NCBI GenBank assembly: GCA_018828205.1
Contig: JAHJWA010000047.1
Location: forward strand, 1 to 5,928
DNA from: Alphaproteobacteria bacterium
GTDB taxonomy: Bacteria > Pseudomonadota > Alphaproteobacteria > Sphingomonadales > Sphingomonadaceae
DNA length: 5,928 nt
Direction: 5' to 3'
In this document: positions 1-5,415 of the stretch, piece after piece
Numbering within the stretch: the first letter of the stretch is position 1
How the letters are laid out: each line of letters opens with the position of its first letter
Position numbers and translations under genes: made by a program
Notes under the pieces: model-generated
What the model saw: the letters and a program-made list of their open reading frames with translations, nothing else
What the model was told of the DNA's origin: nothing
Databases searched by the model: none

Positions 1-1
1 C

Positions 2-484
2 GGTCCGCTGCTGCAGGCGCTGGTGCGCGAATTCCCCTCGAGCTCGGTGATCGAGGTCGGCAATGTGCTGCAACAGGCGCGCACCCTGCTCGAACAGGTC
101 GGGCTGGCGACGCTGGCCGCCGCCGGCGTGGCGGTGCTGGCCGGGCTGGCGGTGCTGCTGGGCGCGATCGCCGCCGCGCGCGCGCAGCGCACCTACGACA
201 CCGTGATCCTGCGGGTGCTCGGCGCGGACCGCCGCCAGATCCTGACGATGCAGCTGGTCGAATATCTGCTGCTCGCCGGCGCGCTGGCCGTCGTCGCACT
301 GGCGCTGGGCAGCTTCACCGCCTGGCTGGTGATCACCCAATTGTTCGAATTCGACTGGCTGCCCGACTGGGGCGCGGTGCTGGCGGTGCTCGGGCTCGGG
401 ATCGCGGTGGTGCTGCTGTTCGCGGTCCTCGGATCGCTCCCGCTGCTGCGGGCCAAGCCGGCCCAGGCGCTGCGCACCCTCTAA
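2..484 (+). CDS. ABC transporter permease, FtsX/YbbP-like (3' part only)
   Basis: This is the C-terminal 160 residues of an inner-membrane permease; the frame is open to the left edge, so the GTG at 23 is internal and the true start lies outside the window. Three hydrophobic segments are visible: roughly fragment residues 36-60 (LATLAAAGVAVLAGLAVLLG), 86-111 (EYLLLAGALAVVALALGSF) and 124-150 (AVLAVLGLGIAVVLLFAVLG). Between the first two lies a polar stretch with VILRVLGADRRQIL, the cytoplasmic coupling-type motif usual in FtsX-domain permeases. The segment FEFDW before the last helix and the closing LLRAKPAQALRTL recall the end of E. coli YbbP (FDLDW). Known of the family: such permeases pair with a LolD/YbbA-like ATPase and act on lipids, lipoproteins or other envelope substrates. 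The partner ATPase is not in the window, so the substrate cannot be named. FtsX-domain assignment is firm; the YbbP subgroup is an inference. Confidence 0.85.
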   Translation, partial: GPLLQALVREFPSSSVIEVGNVLQQARTLLEQVGLATLAAAGVAVLAGLAVLLGAIAAARAQRTYDTVILRVLGADRRQILTMQLVEYLLLAGALAVVALALGSFTAWLVITQLFEFDWLPDWGAVLAVLGLGIAVVLLFAVLGSLPLLRAKPAQALRTL

Positions 485-501
485 GCGGCTTCGAGCGAGG
501 C

Positions 502-557
502 GGGAGGGGACCTCCCCCCTGCTGGACGAAAGGACAGCCGGACGAGCGAACGGCTCG
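502..557 (+). other. Two GC hairpins in the permease 3' region
   Basis: Downstream of the permease stop there are two inverted repeats. GGGAGG (502-507) pairs with CCTCCC (511-516) across a 3-base loop, and CGAGC (543-547) pairs with GCTCG (553-557) across a 5-base loop. Neither is followed by a T-run, so neither looks like an intrinsic terminator by itself. They could protect the 3' end of the permease mRNA or be chance folds in GC-rich DNA. I see no gene in 485-655. Confidence 0.3.
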
Positions 558-608
558 CCCTCGCCACCTCAAAGATACAGCCGCCATCTCACCTGTTCAG
601 CGGACAAG

Positions 609-632
609 AAAAAGGGGGCCGCGGCCCCCTTT
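609..632 (-). terminator. Rho-independent terminator of the TonB receptor, probably bidirectional
   Basis: Bases 611-632 form a perfect 22-base palindrome with arms AAAGGGGGCC and GGCCCCCTTT around a GC centre, which in RNA gives a 9-bp stem with a CGCG loop. Read on the minus strand it starts 23 bases past the receptor stop and is followed by TTTTTCTT, a good U-tract. Read on the plus strand the tail is TTTCCCTCTT, weaker but usable, so it may also end the permease transcript that stops at 484. This is the only strong intrinsic terminator in the window. Confidence 0.85.
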
Positions 633-655
633 CCCTCTTATCGATGGCTTGCCGC

Positions 656-3298
656 TTAGAAGCGGAAGCGTCCGGTCACGCCGTAGGTGCGCGGCGCGTT
701 GGGGTAGCCCGAAACCGTACCGGCCTGCGCCACACCGTCGAACACCGCGGTAAGGTAGCGCTCGTTGGTGAGGTTGCGGACATAGCCCGAGAGCTCGAAA
801 CCATTGTCCATCGCCAGCGTCAGCGAGGCGTTGACCTGGTTGACCTCGCGACGGAACTGGCGTGCCACCGCGATGCCCAGCTCGGTCGTGCCGAAGCCGG
901 TCAGGCCATTGACGATCTGCGTGTTGCTCTCGTGGTAGTAATCCACGCGACCGATCAGCAGATTGCCGCTGTTGCCGAACTCGTGCGTGTAGGTGCCCGA
1001 GGTGGCGATCGTGAATTCCGGGATGTCGGCCGGGCGCTGGCCCGACAGATCGCCCAGGGTGGAATTCGTGAAGCTGTCGTAGGTCGGGTCGAGATAGGTC
1101 AGCGCGAAGGTGAACACCAGCGGATCGGCCGGCGACACGGTCGCGTCGAATTCGAAGCCCTTGGTCGACTGCTCTTCCGCGTTCGCGAGCGCGAAGCCGG
1201 TGCCCGTGAAGACGTTCGACTGGAAGTTCTCCAGCGTCTGGTCGAACAGCGCGAGGTTGAACCCGACGCGGTCGAACTGTGCCTTCAGACCCAGTTCGTA
1301 GACCTTGGCCTTCTCGGGGAGCGCGAAGCGCGTGCCGGTGCCCAGATTGGGAACCGCCAGCCCGGCATCGCGGATCGGCGAGGAGGGAGCCAGGATGGTG
1401 CTGCCGAACGGCCCGGGGGTGAAGTCGCTCGCCAGCGGACGGCTGTCGCGCGACAGATTGACCGAGCTCGCCTTGAAGCCCGTGGCATAGGTGAAATAGG
1501 CGTTGATGTTGTCGGTCAGATCATAGGCGGCGCGAAGCGTGTAGCTCCAGTCGTCGTCGCGGGTCTGGCCCGGCTCCACCGCATTGGGGACACCCAGGAA
1601 CGGCGGCAGGAACTGCAGCGGCTGCAACGCCAGCAGCGGATTGGTCGCCGGGTTGGTCGCCGCAGCGGCGATCGCACCGAAGGCTGCCGGGTTGGCCTGC
1701 TGGAACTGGCCGATCACCGTCGGAGTGACCGAACCCGGAGCGATCTGGAGCGCCTGGGCGATCTGACCCACGATCACCGCATCGACCACATTGGTGTTGG
1801 CCAGCGGATCGAGCGATTCCTGCGAAAGCTGGAAGTCCTTCTTGTCGTCGGTGTAATTGAACCCGCCGGTCAGCGTCAGCCGGTCGGTGAGTTCGAAATC
1901 GACCGTACCGAAGATCGAGTAGCTCTCGTTCTGGAGCGTGAAGAACTCGCGGGTGCTGGGTCCCTCGGCGAAGATCGAACCGCTCGGGAAGCCCAGGGCG
2001 GCTTCGACACCGGCGAGCGTGCCGGGCGTGCCGCGGCCTGCCAGCAGGTCGAAGAACGGACGCGCCTGCGCGCCGTTGGTCAGCCCGCTGTTCTGCGCGA
2101 CGTCTTCCTTGAAGTAGAAGCCGCCGAGCAGGAAGTTGAGCGGACCGTCGAAGTCCGAGGTGATCCGCACTTCCTGCGTGAAGGTGTCGATCGCCTGGTC
2201 GCGGAATTCGGCAACCACGTCGGCGCTGGAGAAATCGACGTCCTGCTGGCTGAAGCTGCGCAGTTCGCGATAGGCGGTGATCGAGGTCAGCCCGATCGCG
2301 CCGAGATCGTAATCCGCCTGCAGCGAGCCGCCGTAGCTTTCGATCTCGTTGACCGGCAGCTGGTTGAGATAGGTGCGATCGGAGAAGACATCCTCGCGCT
2401 CGATCTGACCGCCGACCGCGAAGATCAGCGGAACGGTCGGACCGGCGATGAGGTTGCCGGCGTAGCAGCACAGCTCGTCGATCTTGGAATAGTCGCCGAT
2501 GGCGCGGATACGCAGCGGGCCGTTGTTGTCGAACAACAGCTGACCGCGGACCGAGTAGCGGTCGCGCTCGTTGATCTGCTCATCGAGGTTCTCGACCTCG
2601 ACATAGCCATCACGCTTGTTGAGGTTGGCGTCGAGCGAGAAGGCCACGCTGTCGGTCAGCGGACCGGTGACGTCGCCCTTGAGGACGATGTTGTTGTAAT
2701 TGCCATAGGTCGCCGAGACCGAGCCGCCGAAGTCGAACTGCGGCTCGCGGGTGACGACCGAGATCACGCCGGCGCTGGCGTTCTTGCCGAACAGCGTCGA
2801 CTGCGGGCCGCGCAGGACTTCGATGCGCTGGACATTGGCGATGTCGTTGATCTGCGCCGCGGAGCGCGAACGGAAGACGTTGTCGATGAACACGCCGACC
2901 GAAGGCTCGACACCGGCGTTGTTGGCGCCGTTGCCGAAGCCGCGGATGATGAAGGTGGTGTTGGCGGAGCTCTGCAGCTGGCTCACGCGCAGCGAGGGCG
3001 AGACCGTCTGCAGGTCGGCCAGGTCGCGGATTTCGGCGCGCTCGAGCGTCTCGCCGGTGGTCACGCTGACCGAGACGGGCACTTCCTGAAGCGTCTGTTC
3101 GCGCTTGGTGGCGGTCACGACGATGACGTTGGGGTTGGCCGACGGAGCGACATCGGCGGTGCCGTCGGTCATCTCGGCGTCGTTGTCCTGCGTGCGGACC
3201 GGATCGTTCTCGATCACGTCCTGGGCGAACACGCTGGCGGGGGTCAAGGCAAAGGCAGCGGCGCCTACAAGCAGGCGCGCGGAAACGGAAATGTGCAT
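656..3298 (-). CDS. TonB-dependent outer-membrane receptor
   Basis: An 880-residue outer-membrane beta-barrel that should import a ligand using TonB-ExbB-ExbD energy. Residues 1-25 are a signal peptide (hydrophobic LLVGAAAFAL, then SVFA, cleavage before QD). A TonB-box-like VIVVTATK lies at 58-65. The plug covers about 70-186 and contains QEVPVSVSV, FIIRGFG and the signature EVLRGPQSTLFGKNASAGVISVVT (LRGPQ at 162-166). The barrel fills the rest and ends in GRFRF, with the C-terminal Phe used by the BAM machinery. Residues about 496-582 form an Ala/Pro/Gln-rich, probably extracellular, loop. The only cysteines are the adjacent pair 277-278. The frame is open far upstream, but the ATG at 3298 is chosen because it gives the signal peptide and is preceded by AGAGGA six bases away. 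The family is usually listed as iron-siderophore receptors, yet sphingomonads have dozens for varied ligands; with no transport or catabolic neighbours the substrate stays unknown. Monocistronic, with its own terminator. Confidence 0.95.
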   Translation of the reverse strand: MHISVSARLLVGAAAFALTPASVFAQDVIENDPVRTQDNDAEMTDGTADVAPSANPNVIVVTATKREQTLQEVPVSVSVTTGETLERAEIRDLADLQTVSPSLRVSQLQSSANTTFIIRGFGNGANNAGVEPSVGVFIDNVFRSRSAAQINDIANVQRIEVLRGPQSTLFGKNASAGVISVVTREPQFDFGGSVSATYGNYNNIVLKGDVTGPLTDSVAFSLDANLNKRDGYVEVENLDEQINERDRYSVRGQLLFDNNGPLRIRAIGDYSKIDELCCYAGNLIAGPTVPLIFAVGGQIEREDVFSDRTYLNQLPVNEIESYGGSLQADYDLGAIGLTSITAYRELRSFSQQDVDFSSADVVAEFRDQAIDTFTQEVRITSDFDGPLNFLLGGFYFKEDVAQNSGLTNGAQARPFFDLLAGRGTPGTLAGVEAALGFPSGSIFAEGPSTREFFTLQNESYSIFGTVDFELTDRLTLTGGFNYTDDKKDFQLSQESLDPLANTNVVDAVIVGQIAQALQIAPGSVTPTVIGQFQQANPAAFGAIAAAATNPATNPLLALQPLQFLPPFLGVPNAVEPGQTRDDDWSYTLRAAYDLTDNINAYFTYATGFKASSVNLSRDSRPLASDFTPGPFGSTILAPSSPIRDAGLAVPNLGTGTRFALPEKAKVYELGLKAQFDRVGFNLALFDQTLENFQSNVFTGTGFALANAEEQSTKGFEFDATVSPADPLVFTFALTYLDPTYDSFTNSTLGDLSGQRPADIPEFTIATSGTYTHEFGNSGNLLIGRVDYYHESNTQIVNGLTGFGTTELGIAVARQFRREVNQVNASLTLAMDNGFELSGYVRNLTNERYLTAVFDGVAQAGTVSGYPNAPRTYGVTGRFRF

Positions 3299-3304
3299 GA
3301 AAGG

Positions 3305-3310
3305 TCCTCT
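3305..3310 (-). promoter_or_regulatory. Ribosome binding site of the TonB receptor
   Basis: On the minus strand AGAGGA sits six bases before the ATG at 3298, a good match to Shine-Dalgarno consensus. It fixes the start of the receptor within a frame that is open for another 250 codons upstream. It lies inside a 7-base inverted repeat (3303-3309 with 3393-3399) that could hide it in the mRNA. Confidence 0.8.
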
Positions 3311-3358
3311 TTGTGCGAGTTCGTCTCGATGCGAACCCGGCGTTGTGCGAACTCGACG
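3311..3358 (-). repeat. Three tandem 16-bp imperfect repeats in the receptor leader
   Basis: Units 3311-3326, 3327-3342 and 3343-3358 repeat at exactly 16 bp, with plus-strand consensus TTGTGCGAACTCGNCG. TGCGA is invariant (3314, 3330, 3346). By eye, units 1 and 3 agree at 12 of 16 bases, units 2 and 3 at 11, and units 1 and 2 at 8. The outer two begin with an identical TTGTGCGA. The array ends just upstream of the ribosome binding site. It could be an operator for a DNA-binding protein, part of a structured leader, or a decayed tandem duplication. Confidence 0.45.
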
Positions 3359-3385
3359 CGCGTCTCTCCCGCGCGTCTCACGGGT

Positions 3386-3414
3386 TGCATAGGAGGACCG
3401 ATCCCGTTGCTCAA
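3386..3414 (-). promoter_or_regulatory. Candidate sigma70-type promoter for the TonB receptor
   Basis: On the minus strand TTGAGC (3414-3409) and TATGCA (3391-3386) are separated by 17 bases, matching 4 of 6 and 3 of 6 consensus positions. Transcription would start near 3379 and give a leader of about 80 bases. A competing -10 is the AATATT at 3419-3424, which lacks a clear -35 but would start transcription near 3411 and include the whole foldable leader. Sequence alone cannot choose between them. I found no convincing Fur-type box. Confidence 0.3.
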
Positions 3415-3417
3415 CGC

Positions 3418-3466
3418 CAATATTGCGTCGCTCGTCGAATTGTTGCGCGATTGTTGCAGGCAATTC
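3418..3466. promoter_or_regulatory. AT-richer patch with short repeats in the divergent promoter region
   Basis: This stretch between the receptor and typA stands out from its GC-rich surroundings. It has the palindrome CAATATTG (3418-3425), a direct repeat of ATTGTTGC at 3439-3446 and 3450-3457 (11-bp spacing, one helical turn), and the inverted pair GAATTG (3437-3442)/CAATTC (3461-3466). Such a patch between divergent genes is where regulators and RNA polymerase would be expected to bind, but no known operator was recognised. Confidence 0.3.
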
Positions 3467-3581
3467 ACACCCGAACCATCTGGCCGCAATTCCCGCCCTG
3501 CGCGCTTGCCGTTGCGAGGCACCTGCGGTAGGGGCGCGCGACCCAATCACCCGACACTCTCCCCACGAAAGCACCCGCCTC

Positions 3582-5408
3582 ATGTCCCGCGATCTGCGTA
3601 ATATCGCCATCATCGCCCACGTCGACCATGGCAAGACCACGCTCGTTGACCAGCTCTTCCGCCAGTCCGGCACCTTCCGCGAGAACCAGCGCGTCGAAGA
3701 ACGTGCCATGGATTCGGGCGATCTGGAAAAGGAGCGGGGCATCACGATCCTCGCCAAATGCACCAGCGTCGAATGGGAGCATGAAGGCACCAACACCCGC
3801 ATCAACATCGTCGACACCCCCGGCCACGCCGATTTCGGCGCCGAGGTCGAGCGCATCCTGTCGATGGTCGACGGGGTGATCCTGCTGGTCGATGCCGCCG
3901 AAGGCCCGATGCCGCAGACCAAATTCGTCACCGGCAAGGCGCTGGCGCTGGGCCTCAAGCCGATCGTCGTCGTCAACAAGATCGATCGTTCCGACGCGCG
4001 CCCCGACGAGGTGCTCGACGAATGTTTCGAGCTCTTCCTCAGCCTCGACGCCAATGACGAGCAGCTCGACTTCCCCTCGCTCTGGGCCTCGGGCCGCGAC
4101 GGCTATGCGAGCGCCGACAAGGACGCGCGCTCGGGCGATCTCGATCCCCTGTTCAAGCTCATCGTCGATCACGTGCCCGCGCCGGGTCTCGACCCCGACG
4201 GTCCGTTCAGCTTCCTCGCGACGCTGCTCGACCGCGACAATTTCATGGGCCGCGTGCTCACCGGCCGGATCCAGTCCGGCACCGTCCGCGTCAACGACCC
4301 GATCCATGCCATCGATGTCGACGGCAAGGTCGTCGAGGTCGGCCGCGCCACCAAGCTGATGAGCTTCGACGGGCTCGACCGCGTTCCGGTCGAGACTGCG
4401 GTGGCGGGCGACATCATCGCGCTCGCCGGGCTCGAGAAGGCGACCGTGTCCAACACCGTGGCCGATCCTTCGGTCAAGGCGCCGATCCCCGCGCAGCCGA
4501 TCGATCCGCCGACGCTGGCGATGCGCTTCAGCGTCAACGACAGCCCGCTGGCGGGCCGCGAGGGCTCCAAGGTCACCAGCCGCATGATCCGCGACCGCCT
4601 GCTGCGCGAAGCGGAAACCAATGTCGCCATCCGCGTCACCGAAGCCGCCGACAAGGACAGCTTCGAAGTCGCGGGCCGCGGCGAATTGCAGCTCGGCGTG
4701 CTGATCGAGACGATGCGCCGCGAAGGCTTCGAACTGGGCATCAGCCGCCCGCGCGTGCTGTTCCAGGAAGAGGACGGCAAGCGGCTCGAGCCTTATGAAA
4801 CCGTGGTCATCGATGTCGATGACGAGCATTCGGGCACCGTCGTCGAGAAGATGCAGCGCCGCAAGGCCGAGCTCACCGAGATGCGCCCGAGCGGCAGCGG
4901 CAAGACCCGGATCACCTTCTCGGCGCCCAGCCGCGGGCTGATCGGCTATCACGGCGAATTCCTGTCCGACACGCGCGGCACCGGGATCATGAACCGCCTG
5001 TTCGAGAAATACGGCCCCTACAAGGGTGCCGTGGGTGGCCGCCAGAACGGCGTTCTGCTCTCCAACTCGGCCGGCGAAGCCACCGCCTATGCGCTGTTCG
5101 CGCTGGAAGAACGCGGCGAGCTGTTCATCGGCGCGGGCGAGAAGATCTACGAGGGCATCATCATCGGCGAGAACGCCAAGCCCGAGGATCTCGAGGTCAA
5201 CCCGCTCAAGTCCAAGCAGCTGACCAACTTCCGCTCGACCGGCAAGGATGATGCGATCCGCCTCACCCCGCCGCGCGCGATGACGCTGGAACAGGCGATC
5301 GCCTATATCGACGACGACGAGATGGTCGAAGTCACCCCGCAGACGATCCGTCTGCGCAAGGCGATCCTCGATCCCAACGAGCGCAAGAAAGCCAAGCGCA
5401 AGGGCTGA
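3582..5408 (+). CDS. typA: Translational GTPase TypA/BipA
   Basis: A 608-residue ribosome-binding GTPase of the EF-G/LepA superfamily, full length for the family. Known role: it binds 70S ribosomes, helps late 50S assembly and supports growth in cold or stress. GTPase motifs are intact: P-loop AHVDHGKT (12-19), switch I RGITI (52-56), DTPGH (78-82) with the catalytic-type His82, NKID (132-135), and a G5-like ASG near 169-171. Then follow domain II (about 206-300, GPFSFLATLLDRDNFMGRVLTGRI), domain III (about 309-392), domain V (about 400-480, EPYETVVIDV) and the BipA-specific C-terminal domain containing LIGYHGEFLSDTRGTGIMNR (453-472). The basic tail KKAKRKG is usual. The ATG at 3582 gives the conserved MSRDLRNIAIIAHVDHGKTT start; the frame stays open upstream to a TTG at 3423, but that extension looks non-coding. 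No good Shine-Dalgarno is present, only GAAAG at 3567-3571. Divergent from the receptor and convergent with the next gene, so transcribed alone. Confidence 0.98.
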   Translation: MSRDLRNIAIIAHVDHGKTTLVDQLFRQSGTFRENQRVEERAMDSGDLEKERGITILAKCTSVEWEHEGTNTRINIVDTPGHADFGAEVERILSMVDGVILLVDAAEGPMPQTKFVTGKALALGLKPIVVVNKIDRSDARPDEVLDECFELFLSLDANDEQLDFPSLWASGRDGYASADKDARSGDLDPLFKLIVDHVPAPGLDPDGPFSFLATLLDRDNFMGRVLTGRIQSGTVRVNDPIHAIDVDGKVVEVGRATKLMSFDGLDRVPVETAVAGDIIALAGLEKATVSNTVADPSVKAPIPAQPIDPPTLAMRFSVNDSPLAGREGSKVTSRMIRDRLLREAETNVAIRVTEAADKDSFEVAGRGELQLGVLIETMRREGFELGISRPRVLFQEEDGKRLEPYETVVIDVDDEHSGTVVEKMQRRKAELTEMRPSGSGKTRITFSAPSRGLIGYHGEFLSDTRGTGIMNRLFEKYGPYKGAVGGRQNGVLLSNSAGEATAYALFALEERGELFIGAGEKIYEGIIIGENAKPEDLEVNPLKSKQLTNFRSTGKDDAIRLTPPRAMTLEQAIAYIDDDEMVEVTPQTIRLRKAILDPNERKKAKRKG

Positions 5409-5415
5409 TCGGGCG

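Larger units (their letters stand above)
3303..3399 (-). promoter_or_regulatory. Possible structured mRNA leader with Shine-Dalgarno/anti-Shine-Dalgarno pairing
   Basis: Read on the minus strand, GGTCCTC (3399-3393) is exactly complementary to GAGGACC (3309-3303), which contains the receptor's ribosome binding site. Nested between them are two further perfect inverted repeats: 3355-3362 with 3370-3377 (GACGCGCG/CGCGCGTC, 7-base loop) and 3316-3323 with 3348-3355 (CGAGTTCG/CGAACTCG, 24-base loop). The two share only base 3355, so together the three stems could make a three-way junction. The arm 3317-3323 can instead pair locally with 3332-3338 (7 bp with one G-U), giving an alternative fold. 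The pairing is seen directly; that it regulates translation is inference. It exists only if transcription starts upstream of 3399. Confidence 0.3.

Noticed and set aside
1521..2471. A 316-codon minus-strand frame inside the receptor
   Set aside because: It is an Arg-rich out-of-frame reading of the receptor codons with no sign of coding, so neither an overlapping gene nor a frameshifted copy is supported.
3299..3470. A Fur or other iron-regulatory box controlling the receptor
   Set aside because: No stretch gives a convincing match to an iron-box consensus. Iron control is common for this family but is not shown by this sequence.
3423..3581. N-terminal extension of TypA from a TTG
   Set aside because: The family starts at the conserved MSxxLRNIAIIAHVDHGKT. 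The extension is a Cys/Arg/Pro-rich non-conserved stretch with no ribosome binding site at the right distance.
644..3601. A very long plus-strand open frame opposite the TonB receptor (985 codons)
   Set aside because: It is an antisense shadow caused by GC-biased codon use. Its product is rich in Arg, Val, Glu, Gly and Asp with no domain, signal or family resemblance, and the minus strand carries a complete, motif-rich receptor with its own ribosome binding site and terminator.
3299..4054. Upstream extension of the receptor frame into the typA region
   Set aside because: The frame is open by chance. The ATG at 3298 has a good Shine-Dalgarno and starts a proper signal peptide, whereas any extension would bury the signal peptide and overlap the divergent typA gene.
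3465..4952. A 495-codon minus-strand open frame opposite typA
   Set aside because: It mirrors typA codons (runs of Asp, Ala, Val, Arg and Glu), has no ribosome binding site or recognisable domain, and overlaps a certain conserved gene.
656..5408. A functional cassette linking the TonB receptor and TypA
   Set aside because: The genes are divergent and belong to unrelated processes, and nothing else in the window joins them. Adjacency is best read as ordinary chromosomal neighbourhood.
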